Positions 43,876 through 55,900 of a stretch of 64,000 bases of DNA are shown here, piece after piece; the first letter of the stretch is position 1, and every line of letters starts with the position of its first letter. The stretch spans positions 29,697,427 to 29,761,426 of the forward strand of contig OX578283.1 in NCBI GenBank assembly GCA_951217055.1. The letters are read 5' to 3'. Position numbers and translations under genes: made by a program. The stretch is from Gerris lacustris. Lineage: Eukaryota > Arthropoda > Insecta > Hemiptera > Gerridae. The notes under the pieces are model-generated. The model saw only the letters and a list, made by a program, of their open reading frames with translations, searched no databases and was not told the DNA's origin.

Positions 43876-44278
43876 AATAAAAAGAAACCGACTCTCCACG
43901 GAAGATAATACTTGTTTATTTATCAAAGCAGCTTTCGGCTTTTATAAAGCCATCATCATAAGACTCAAGTCTTACGTTTTTTGTTTTTTTTTAATAAATT
44001 TCCGGGGGTTTTTAAACCCGAAGACGCTGGCCACTTAAGTGGCCCCATACATCAAACCCGGGTTAGGGACCGAAATCTTCACACACTCGTATGAAGATGT
44101 GGTTGTTAACCATGACTCCCCTCCTAGTTGTATTACAACCAAGAGCGATATACTTTCTTTTTATTATGTATCTTTAGATCTACTGAAATCGGCACTGATG
44201 ATGGCTTAATAAAAGGCGAAAGCTGCTTTGATAAATAAACAAGTATTATCTTCCGTGGAGAGACTGTTTCTTTTTATT
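43876..44278. mobile_element. Inverted-repeat element enclosing a SINE-tail-like segment
   Basis: Arms of about 90 bp (AATAAAAAGAAAC..., CTCTCCACGGAAGATAATAC, AAAGCAGCTTTCG) at 43876-43965 and inverted at 44190-44278. The middle (43985-44160) resembles 57525-57690 (CCGGGGG, ACCC..AC, CGGGTTAG...ACC). Decayed relatives of the arms lie at 43555-43650 and 50470-50550. Confidence 0.75.
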
Positions 44279-44752
44279 CATTAGTAATGTGTAATCTGCA
44301 TAATGATGGACAAATGAAAAAGCATTACTAATTTTAGGAGAGATGGTTTCTTTAAATCCTTAATTATGGCCAGGATAAAATCAATAACCAACTGATTGGG
44401 TTAGTTATTGGTGTAAATCGAAGATTTTTTTTTTTTTTTTTTCAGTTGGCACAATTTTTAATTTTACACTTTCACCACCTTTCATACTGATTGCTGCAGC
44501 ACCCATTGAAATCACATTCACTGGATATACCAGGTTCATAGTGTATATAGATTTTTTAATTTATGAATAGTCTATATTTTTATAGAATAGATAACTGAAA
44601 TAGCAAAAATATGTACATTATAAAGCCTCATATGGCTTTATCTTTTCTGTAAATATTTTTTTCTGGTTTCATAATAGATTTGGGCCTTATTTTTTCATTT
44701 ATTTATTTTTATATTGATGAGCTGTTTAGTTAGTTCTACTATAGATAATAAC

Positions 44753-45663
44753 TAGGGCTCAGATCGATATGCTTGAAAACCATATATTTATGCTCGAAAA
44801 ACCCCATTATATGCAAAAATAAAAAAAAAAAAATGCAGAATATGTTCAAAAAACACCATTTAAAACTATAGAGAGGACGACTATAGAGTGAAACGAAAAA
44901 ATTGACAACTTATCTCTATATATGAGCATTATTTTCAAATTGTATGTATGATACACTGCTATATCCACAAATTTCAGGTATATGTATGAGAATTTTTATG
45001 TACAAGTTACTGTCTAAAAGTTAATTTAAAAAATGAGATTGGTATTGATCTGTACATCAAGATTTTTTCTATATTTTCACTTTTAAGTGTTTTTCTTAAA
45101 TCGGCCAATATAATCTTTCGACGTCAATTGAAACGAGAGGTAAATACTTAACTGATGCTGCATCTTAATCTTCAAGTAGTTTGGAAAATTGTCTGATGTT
45201 GCAGACTCGCCACACAGCATCCAACTGGGATTTTTAGCCCGATCGAACTCCAACTTTTTTTTCACGGTTTTTCCAGTCTCTCCAGGGCCAAGAGTTAGCT
45301 TTTTTGATGACTGTTTAATCTAGCGACCACTTCAACCAACTCCATCCCTCGCGATTTCAACTTTAGGATGACCTTAGGAATGGCGCTCATGTAGGCTTTT
45401 ATGAAAGTCAAGCATGGCATCAAGTCCTTTATTTCAAAAGCAGCCTGAGCTTTCACAGTGGTTAGGGCCCGAATTGGGGGGGGGGGGAATTTGAATAAAA
45501 ACAAACTATTCAGACGAAAATCACAAGAATATGCTGTTACATAATATGATGGATAAATTTTAATTCTGTTGGTCCCAGAGAAGTGAAAATACCCCCAATA
45601 GGCTTCTTTCAATGTGTACTATTCAGGAAAAAAATATGCAAATATGCTCAAATCCGAGACCTA
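44753..45663 (-). mobile_element. hAT-type element with CGGBP1-like ORF, exact 8-bp TSD
   Basis: Ends TAGGGCTCAGAT and its imperfect partner ATCCGAGACCTA; ATAATAAC occurs directly on both sides (44745-44752 and 45664-45671). It contains a decayed minus-strand reading frame of the CGGBP1-like/hAT-associated type. At 911 bp it is internally deleted and cannot be autonomous. Confidence 0.85.
45083..45612 (-). pseudogene. Decayed CGGBP1-like / hAT transposase C-terminal fragment
   Basis: The frame at 45295-45612 has IKAYMSAIPKVILKLKSRGM and ELVEVVARLN. After a frame change near 45290 the reading continues as LGPGETGKTVKKKLEF and KNPSWMLCGES. The order (helix with IPxVIxKLxxRG, then VPGExG..V..KL...KNPG/W) follows CGGBP1-like proteins encoded by hAT elements in insects; this family call is from memory and needs a profile search. 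The N-terminal zinc-finger/BED part is absent. Confidence 0.65.
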
Positions 45664-45699
45664 ATAATAACTTTGTTATAAAACAGTTAATACGAAGAT

Positions 45700-45810
45700 G
45701 CTATTGTGTACGACTTATCGTTAGTTCTCATATTTGTTGATTTCAAAAGAGCTTTTGATTCAGTATTTAGGCATGAAATAATAAAATCAGTTATGTGCAC
45801 TTGAGTATGT
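45700..45810 (+). pseudogene. Reverse-transcriptase motif fragment (LINE)
   Basis: Reads SLVLIFVDFKRAFDSVFRHE, the conserved polymerase motif A (F.D..KAFDSV) of non-LTR retrotransposons, then a stop. It is collinear with a C-terminal fragment at 46925-47260, so both may derive from one element broken by a MITE insertion and deletions. Confidence 0.75.
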
Positions 45811-46335
45811 ACGTTAAGAGTTGTGACTTGACAGCTTGGGAAAATCAAAAAAATTTGGGTGGGGAACGAATGAGAGGTCAGGATTTTGAATTATAGAATT
45901 TCGGGCCAACTAGACAAAAAAAAATGTCACTGCATGCCGTTTAAGGCCTCATGGCTTAATTTTTCCCCTCACATAAGTTGGCCAATCTGAATATCATAAA
46001 GTTTGTTGGTAAAAACCAAAAAATGAAACCCTTATAGTTTCAATTTTTTTTAAATGTCACTGGCCCCACCTATTTCATAGGCCAAGTGGCTTTATTTCTT
46101 TCCTCATACAGGTTGACCAATCTGAGTGTTTTGAGTTTGTGCGTTACGACTTGCGACTTTTGAGTCTCAACTCGAAACGCTCAAACTGTTAAGTAGACAA
46201 AGAGATTATTGAATTAATGCAATATGTTTACTAAGGAGCTAAGTTAGAGATATCACTAGAACAGGAATCTAGGAAAATAAACATAAACAGAGCCACCAGA
46301 CAAGTTGACATTCGATCTAGTAAAATATTCATCCT

Positions 46336-46668
46336 CTGCAAAAACCTAACCATGAAAAAAGGGCCATGTTCCAGACCCCCACCCTAAAAAGTCAGCCAAT
46401 CAAAGTTTGGATATCTACATTGTGGTCAAGTCTGCTCTTTCTTTAGTCCATAACCTCACTTTAATCCTACTTTCATGAGCAAGACTACTCTTATTTTTAT
46501 TGCTTAGCACATGGCCAGTTTCTGAATTATGATAGCCTGACTTTTTGGGAGGGGGTCTGGAACTTTTTTTCTTCTGAGTGCTCTTCTTATTACCCACATA
46601 ACTCCTATGTGGCTGTGGCTACACATGATACTTATTTTTTATGCTTCATTCAGAAACTGCCCAAACCA
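46336..46668. repeat. Partial copy of the 60.6 kb MITE family
   Basis: CAAAAACCTAACC, CCAGACCC, AAAGTCAGCC.ATCAAAG and TTCATGAGCAA, then GGCCAGTTTCTGAATTA, in the order seen at 60610-61158. The right end is missing or rearranged. It lies between the two LINE fragments. Confidence 0.75.
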
Positions 46669-46924
46669 AGAAGAGAACAGTGAAATAAGTAGAAGAAGTA
46701 TGTTAAATGTTTAATTTAAATATTTTTCGTTATGACAGATTTGACGTCACGCGTCATATTATTGTTTTTTTCTTGTTATATTAAATGAGTATTTTGTGCG
46801 GAACCCCTCGCGTACGAGTTTATACTTTAGCTTAACATTTCTAGTATCTTAGAAGTTAACAAAGCATAAGCCTGGGATGGAAGGCTTTCAATAAATACCA
46901 GCATCTGTTCAGATCGTAGGTGAA

Positions 46925-47350
46925 TGTCTTAGAAAAAAAAATGATGGATGTCTTGCGTTCTTCCTACTAACATATAGAAATGAAACCTGGACGTTTACAG
47001 AGAGATCAGTAAAAAAGTTGAGAATCACCGAAAGAGGATTGGAGAGGAGTGTGCTCAAAATAACCAGGAGAGATAGAATGGGAAATAAGTGGATAAGAGA
47101 TAAAACACAACTTGGCGATATAGGAAAAATCATAATAGAAAGAAAATGGAATTGGACTGTTCCTATTGTTTGAACTCAAGACAACAGATGGATGAAGGAA
47201 CTCGTAAACTGGTGTCCAAGTGACAGGAAAAGAAAAAGAGGAAGACCAAGAAGTTAAGTTAAGTTGGAATGAGGAAATGAAGGCATGTGGTGGTGCTTCC
47301 TGGCAAAAGGTGGCCTATGGAGGATTGAATGGAGAAGGATGAAGACAGTA
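46925..47350 (+). pseudogene. LINE ORF2 C-terminal fragment
   Basis: Reads YRNETWTFTERSVKKLRITE, then RGLERSVLKITRRDRMGNKW, IRDKTQLGDIG, ERKWNWT and, after a stop, DNRWMKELVNWCPSDRKRKR followed by GRPR. This is the classic tail of insect LINE reverse transcriptases (YGSETWTL..., ER..L.I.LRDR..N.WIR..T...DI, WxWAGH, DxRW, GRP). Stops and frameshifts show it is dead. Confidence 0.88.
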
Positions 47351-47399
47351 TATTCTAGCAAATGATTAACAATAAATTTGATTAAATTTAAGATAAAAA

Positions 47400-47712
47400 A
47401 ATGTATTATATTATAATTATCAATATATTATGCTTCTGTATATGATTGTGCTTTATACCTGAGAAATAAAAATGTTAATGTTAAAAATTAATTTATAAAA
47501 TTTGCATTACTTATTTATTGTTTTATTCATTATATTATTATTGGGCAACACCGAACCCATGAAGAGAAACCATTTCTCCAAGCTTATATCCATGTTTTTA
47601 GTATTCTGTATTAATTATGTAATTAATTTATTTGGTTGCTACAAATGGCATATTATTATTATTATTATAATTGTTATAATCCTTAAACAATTATATTGTT
47701 TGTTGTTTGTTG

Positions 47713-47743
<31 letters not shown>

Positions 47744-49870
47744 GCTAATGCTTTAATTAATATGCGTCGACTCATCCATTGTCTGAAATGCTATTTTTAC
47801 TTGCAATATTTCTGGTTTTCAGACTTAATGGTCGTGTATCCCTGATGGTCTGTTTTACCGTCAGAAAATGAAGTTACAAATAATTTTGTGTCACAGTATT
47901 TGAATTTACAGATATTCAATTTTTTGGGGGGATGAGGATTGGCAGAGAAGATCTTTGGATCAGGGTGATGGAGAGTATTTGTGATGAACTTTCATTGGCT
48001 CTATAGATCTCCAGAGTTGGGAGTTGGTCTTTAAAAATTAACAGAAATTAAATTTACTTTTCTTACAGTGATGCATTAATAATATTGCCTGTTCTTACAT
48101 TTCACCTAGGTGAGGGTATTTGTTTTATTTAATCTTTTATCACTTCATTTCTTTCCTCATACTATCTTTACGGATTTGACAGTGAGGGGAAAAATCCGTG
48201 GAGGTTGAGGCACAAAAAACTGATATTGATAGTTAAAGATCCCTCATCTCAGTTCTTTTTCCTTTCTTTTAAATCGCAGTATATTTGGTAAACTCAATCG
48301 GTGGATGAATCCAACAACTTTTATCATTTCATTTCTTCCCTCACATATCTGCTCACCTGGGAGTAGGTAATTAGAGCTGTAGCACTTCTGCTTAACTATT
48401 GAACTCTAACATACCTGCTATCTGGATATATTCATGTACTTACCTCTACATTTATGACCGCACCAATTAGCCAGGTATAATAGTTTATGAATGTGGAGAT
48501 GAACAAATAGTTGTGTCTTATTAAATTATGATCTCACTAAGAATGAGAGCAGAAATTATAATACATTGTAAATAACTCTAAATTATATTGAACATTCCTA
48601 TACTCTAGTAAATAGGGTCCTTCCCTTTAACAAGCTGCTTGCCCCTATTGCCCTAAACGGTTCAGTACTATAGCTAAAGAGGCTGAAATGTCTGAGCAAG
48701 ATCTTTAGAGTTTAATGTATATTGTGGTTTCTACATCGTGCTCTGTTTGCAGGTTTTTTTTTAATGTTTGTATTTTTAACAATAAAAATATGAAATAGAA
48801 CAAGCTCAATGTTATTATTTGTAGTACTTTATGATTTCTTTAAATCTATAATTAGAAATAATCTTATAAAAATGAGTATTTATAGCTCATTAAAATTGAT
48901 TATTAGTATCAGAACTCAGGGATTTTAGAAGCCTCATGTCCTTTGGCTTGCTATTATTATAAATTATAGAAAAAAAAAAACAAAAAAAAAACGCTAAACT
49001 TAATGTTGTTTTATATTTAAACAATAATACATGTACAACAGTTTGAAGCTTTCTAAACAATAATAATATTTTAAAATAACTTACAAAATCTTACAACACT
49101 AAATTACTTACTTTGAAAACGTGTCATAAGATAAATCAATTAAATTATATTTAATATCTAATTCTTAAATTTTACTCACAGTGATTGAAGTATTTCAGAC
49201 AAAATACTTTTTACAATAAAATTAATAATTTAAGCTTCTGTGAAAAAAAAAGAGATCTAATAAACTATATTAAAGAACTATATTTATCATTATATAACAA
49301 TAAATACTATTTTATCAGTGCACATGTACTGATTATACACTAAATTAAATAAATATGAATTTGGTTTGTTAAAAAGTCTAAGAAATTTTACTAATTTGTT
49401 GTTAGACACATCATTTCGGCTTCTGTTGGAAAGTTAATAGATTAATGAGATTGTTTTGGATCAAAACTTCTTTCTTGTGTTTAATAGTATTTTCTATTGA
49501 AGAATAGTATAAAGTATTCAGAAAAATATCTTTAAAAGTAAACAAAAAAAAAAATAAAAAAAATACTTAGGTAATTACTTTTACCTTTAATCAATTTACT
49601 ATTTAGTGTTTTGACTTGATACTATTCTTAGATGGTTAAATATATGTTTTGGATTATTTTTGTTTCTTCTCATATAGTATTTGTTTACAGTATGCCCTTA
49701 AATTTATTTTTTTCTTTTAAACCAATCGTGGAATGATGTTAGTTATTCTACTGTTGGCTTGAAGTAAGTTAAGTAAATTATATCTAAGATTTTTTGTGAT
49801 GAAGCCTCTTTTCCTATTAAGATTTATCTGGAACTAGTTGTAGTTTTGAAGTTAAGTAACTTCGTTTAGT
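47400..49870. other. Intergenic, convergent gap between NDUFA13 and the NPC2-like gene
   Basis: AT-rich, with a poly(T) at 47713-47739. No gene or defined element recognised; scattered AATAAA signals on both strands. Confidence 0.5.
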
Positions 49871-49872
49871 CT

Positions 49873-49962
49873 TCAGTTGACGATTTCAGCTGGAATTTCG
49901 AAACAAGCTACTGATTTTCTAGTATCAGCATCATTGATCGACCAGTGTACAATCACTTTAAC
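49873..49962 (-). CDS. NPC2-like terminal exon
   Basis: Acceptor ATTTTTCAG; 29 codons, VKVIVHWSINDADTRKS, VACFEIPAEIVN and stop. The VxVxW strand followed by CFEIP is the typical C-terminal end of insect NPC2 proteins. Confidence 0.92.
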   Translation of the reverse strand, partial: VKVIVHWSINDADTRKSVACFEIPAEIVN

Positions 49963-52900
49963 CTGAAAAATAAAATTTATTGATAGATTGTTAATTCATG
50001 TGTAAATAATATTTCTCTCTTATTGTAAGCATAATATTCTTCTAATTAATCATGGGGGTATGTTAAAATTCTTGGAAGGAATCTATATTGTCAGAATATT
50101 GAACAGGTTGCAAAAAACACTTAGTATTGATATGTGTAATGGGAGGACAGAATGCAATATTGTTGAAACAATAACTTACTACATTATAATTTAGTACAGT
50201 GTATTCATTTGATAGTTACATTATATGAAGGTGGTATGAAAAAAATCTCGGCAATGAAATCATGAATTAAATAAAGGTCAGAGGTAGCCAAATCAACCTT
50301 AGCTGTAGATTTATTATATACCAAATTTTAACTTATTATATTATTCAGTTTCAGATACTATTTCTATCGAGCTTTATATTACATTTGCCACAGATTATGT
50401 TGTATTAATAAACCCACACTCAGACTTCATATATTTAAAAGTTTATTTTGAAGACATGGAAACTAATTATTTTAAAAACTTATCAAAGCTCTGTTTGATA
50501 AATAAATTGTTTTGTGAAATAAAATATTCTGTGGAGAGGCTTTCCGGGTTTTCATTATTCTATTGATATATCTACTCCACTTGCGCTTTTAATCTTCACA
50601 CTGAAATCTATCTCTATCTTGTAACTTAATTATCCTATGTAGGATATGTTCCTTATTTGTTCTAAAGGATCAAAAAGAGAGTTCATTTTGACAGCTCAGA
50701 TTGACCATGAATAAAGCTCCCGGGCGGTTATCCTGAGAGCCACGTTCCTTCGCCAGTGACAGTTTTGCTTGTCTAATTGGACTGACCTTCTAAAAGTTAA
50801 AATCTCGAACAGTTTTTCGATTTTTCACCCTTTGTCACTTTTCTTTGTCCTACTATTATTCATAGATATATACAAACCCTGGGGTATACTGGAAGTACGT
50901 CAAAGGAATCTCTATAGAGGTATTTCTCTCCAGCCTTAAGAGGGCATGGGGCCTTCTCCTTACCATCGGGAGTGAATATCTTACCACAGACCATAGTACC
51001 GTCGACCCCGAGGAAAGGTAGCGGGATGGTGGCCAGTTCAGCTGAAACGTGGGTCTTCAATCTCTTAACCTCCTCCTCTGTAACATTCAAGGAAAATGTT
51101 AGTAACATACTTTTTATGTTAAGAAAATATAGCTCATCTAAAAAGTATTACACTTCAATTTTCTTTTTAGCTTTTGGGCTTCTATTATTTAATTAAATAA
51201 AATAGTTTCTGTCGCTAGTCACTAACGTCCATGAGAGATAGTCTATAAATAGAAAAAGTGTACGAATGATCTACTTGCTCCTATTCCAGATTATAACTTT
51301 TTTAAATGCAAATTGAAATATTCTTCTAAAATATATAATGTACTCTTTGCAAAAATATAAAAAAATAAAATAAACAAAACATTGTGATAAAAATATAAAA
51401 AAGCAAGTGAAACATGATAAAAAAATCCAAGTGAGGGAAGTGGCGTATGAAAGATACGGTAAAATTTGAAATATTAATACAAACTAATTAAAGGTTTATT
51501 TTGTATACAGGGTGATTGGCGATATATGTACAAAAATAAATAGGGTGATTCTAAACCTCATTGGCTACAAAAAAGTCATATATTACCATGGGTCTATTCT
51601 CAACCGTTTTCCCACAAGGTCAAATTTTATGATTTTTTTTTTAAGATCACATACCTTTGCTCATAAAAAGACTTATTGCTCCAAAAGATAAAAGCTAAAA
51701 CAAAATGTTTAGTTTCGTTGTAAAGCTGACAAATTTTTTTATAAGAAAAGTGTAATATTAATTCTCATGCCCTCAAATTACATGACAAAAAATGTATACA
51801 ATTTTTTTTTTTTAAATTTTTTTGGGGTTCCATAACTTGGTAAAGAACCGAGCTCAAACTTGTCGGACTTCAGGAAAAACTTTCTTATTTACTAACGTTT
51901 CGATCAATATGAATATTATTACCTATTCATAAGGCAGATTTTTTAGTAAACTTCACTAAAAGTTAAAAAGAAACATGTTTATTGTTGTTTTTGTTGACAT
52001 GTAGATGAGTATACTAAACCAATCTTACTTTCTTTAATATGCTTTTATTTATTTACTCACCAACAGCAACAATATGCACGTTTCTTTTAGCGAATTTTTG
52101 AAGAAAATTAAGCTTGTAATGCGAATTTTTGAACATTTTCTCCATGGCAATCCGTTTTAGACATTCTTAGTCGATTCCTGAAATTTAACACTTTTTTATG
52201 TATATATGTGTCACTCCAGACGATATCTCTCGCTAGGATACACTTAAAAAATCCAAACAAATTTTAAAATGTCAATAATATCAAAAGAAAGGACGAGTTC
52301 GTTGGCCAACATTTTTGGAGTTCATTTAGGGTAAAAATAGCATAAAAACGTATTTTTTCCATTTTACCCCCCTTTTACATGAAAATATGACAAAAATGTA
52401 TATAACAACAACTACAGTACTCTTAAAGAGCTTTCCAACGACATGCATCTTGAAGGGTAAATACTATTTTGACTTTTGTACCCCGTACCCCTGTGTCCAA
52501 TTTTTTTTTCACTCATCCAAATTCTAAACCTAAATTTTCCTATATTATCATAAGCCAATAATACGCAGATCTCATTGAAAATTCGCTCATTAAGTCATGG
52601 TGCATGACTGGACTTTTTTATTTTCAGCGAAGTTTACTAAAAATTCCGCCTCATGAATGAGTAATAATATTAATATTGATGAAAACGTTAGTAGAAGTCC
52701 GAAAAGTTTAAGCTCGATTCTTTACCAAGTTATAGAACCACTAAAAAATGTTTTTTTTGTAAAAAAAAAAAAAAAAAAAATTGTATACTTCTTTGTCATG
52801 TAAGTTGAAGGTGTGAAAATTAAAATTACACTTTTCTTGTAGGAAATTTTGTCAGCTTTATAACGATACCAAACATTTTGTTTTAGCTTTTATACTTTTG

Positions 52901-55900
52901 GAGCAATAAGTGTTTTTATGAGCAAAGGTATGCCATCTTAAAAAATCATATAATTTGATCTCTTGTGGGAAAAAGGTTGAGACTAGACCTATGGTTTATA
53001 TGACGTACCGTTTTTTGTAGCCAATGAGGTTTAGAATCAACCTACTTATTTTTGTACATATATCGCCAATCACCCTTTACATATATATTATTAAAAACAA
53101 AGTATTGTAATTTGTAACGTACAAACTAAACCATTTTATTTAACTCTTTTTGCTCTTCTACTGTTAGTTTGTTTCTATGAAGTTTTTGTAGAACTTTCAC
53201 ATTATAGTAAAATAAGTCAAAGAACTGAACTCCTATTTGTACAGTTGTAAAAAAAACGTATGCAAATATACAAAAATTCTACTCTATTCTATTCTAAGTC
53301 AAAGAACTGATCGATTTTGCTCTGTGCTTTTATATTATACCTAGTTGTTATTTAATATTAGTAATTTCAAGAAAATGTTGGTTCAAACAACGAATAGGTA
53401 CAGTAGCTTATCTAGATGATGATCAATTTATTTAAAAGAGGGAAATTGTGTAATAAGTAAGCAGTCTTTATATTTAAGTCTCCTCAACTCTCTTTCCCTA
53501 GAGAAGGATAATAAAGAGATAAAATGCCGACGTGCATCCTACTTTAATAAATCCTTGATAAGACGTTTTTACTTTAAAGAAAACTTTGTCCTAGCCATAT
53601 TTTTGCAAAATGTATTAAATAAATAATACATTACTATTCTTCTTGGTGCAACAAAAAATGAAGCGGATAGGATGACGCCACATCTATATAGTTGAGTGAT
53701 GGCAAGCTTATTTGTTTCCTCGAGGTATTGACTAGAGGAAGGCATTAGTTAGCAACATTTAAGTTAACATATTCGAATCGGAATGCCTTTAGAATAGAAA
53801 TTGGTTCCTTATTTACCAATTAATATTTTCTACCAACCTTCACAATCGTAAACAGACCACCCCACTTGTGGTTTTGTCTTTTTAATTAAAGTTTATAACC
53901 AGCATAAAGTCACTCTCAAAAAGTTTTATCATTAATTCAATTTTGAACTAGGGGCTATCAAGAAGTAGAAAATGTCCTTCTGCGTGCATAAGGAATCCTG
54001 ATAATTACTTAATTAAGCTTGTTCTTTCCACTAAGTCATTGAATTAGCGATATTTTTACTTAACTCGTTCTAAAAAAAAATTAAGGATAGCTTCTTTTTT
54101 TTCAGTGGCAATTACGTTTTTAAAGTTAGTGCCTTAAATTGGAGAATGCGGAAATCTAGATTTTCCTTTGATTATACTGTTCTGCAAAATTTAACGAACT
54201 TTCTGGCCCCAAGATTTTATCTCTTCTCTATGTTTTCGAGGATGCTGAATCCGAATCTGAAGTCAAAATTTCTCCTATACGTACAGTTTTCCCGGAAAAT
54301 GGGCCTAAAGTTCGGAAAAATTGTGATTTTGGAGTTTTTCGACCCATTTTTTCTTTCAGTAATTTCTGCTTAGTCTCAAAAGCTCGTTTCTGTTTGGATG
54401 CTATGCTGCAATTATTATTTAAAAGCGACGAACTTTTAACGTCAGTCTGAATTCGTCGACAGCATCGGAATGCAGAGACATTGTTTAACGCCGTCTTGTT
54501 GATTGGTCTAATTGGCGTTTCTATATGCTTTAAGCGCAGCGTTTCAAGTCACTTTTCATTGCTCGTGATGAATTCGTCTAAAGTTAAAGCAATATTTTTA
54601 TTTTTCAATTCCCAGAGTCATAGTTTAACAACCTAAACCTAAATACTTGGTTTTGCTCTAAAATTGGTAAAAGGTTATAAATTCATAAGTGTGTACAGTA
54701 CATATAACAATGGAGTTACTTACATCTGTACTAATTTTCTAAATACATTAGAAAACAAACCTCTATACATATTTGGTGATGTTTTTAAAGTTTTTAGAAG
54801 AACTTTGTGCCTGAAGGAAGGTCTTTAAAAGACAGGTGAGAAATGAATCGAAGGATACCTGACTGTACTTGCAGGTGAGACAGCGAGCTAGTACTATTGT
54901 TAGTGCCAGCTGTTTCACTAGCAGTGGGTGGATCCTGCTACAGCTGTCTGTATACTATCTTCCCAACGTCTTGCCTGTTTGTTTGGACCAAAACAGCTGC
55001 CTTCTTAACTAACAACCTGATTTAAAGGCCACAACCCACACGTTTCAGTCATTTAAAAAATAACCGTCAAAATTAAAGTAGAGGTACATTTAAAAATTTC
55101 GGTTAAAAAATTAATGACCATTTACTAGACATTCAGGTCAGTGACATTATAAAACAAGATCTGGTCAGTTCTTCTTTAAACCGAGAAGATATAAATGCTT
55201 TTATGGGCCTAAAAACCTGAAATAAAAACCCAGTTTTTTAATTATGATTACTTGGCTATTCAAATTATTGTTTAAATTGTTCATATAAGAAACTACTATG
55301 CCCATGCCCATTGATCAAAACATTAACTGTAAAGATAAAATAAAATTAGCGTTTACGCTTTAGATCATGGTGTTATGTTTATTCTTTCGACCATATATAT
55401 CTTCTCCATAGAATCGTTTTTGTTCTCCCCAGACTGACATTTTTTGACTTAGTTGACCTCAAAACGTGTACACCTATCAAAATCAAATTTTTGCGGCATC
55501 AGAATACGTTCTCTTTATACATGAAGGTTTGAAATCATGTCCTATTTTTAAGATAACAATGCCAAAATTATAAGCAACAATGCCAAAATTATAGAGGCAT
55601 TACCTACTCTACTGATTACATCTTACAAGCTATTGGAAGGAATTATAAACAGAAAAGTAAGTTAACTGGCGGAAAAAATAGTTGGCGACTACCAATTTGC
55701 TTTTAGACCAAATAGGAGAACGATGGATCAACTCTTTGTCATCAGACAGATAATGGAAAAATATTATGGACATGATATGGATTTAAACTTCCTCTTCATC
55801 GAATTTAAGCATCAGGCATTTGACAGCAAAAACATAAAACAAATATTCAAAGCTCTTGAGAATAAGAATCCCTAGAAAGCTGTAGTTATTGACAATGACA

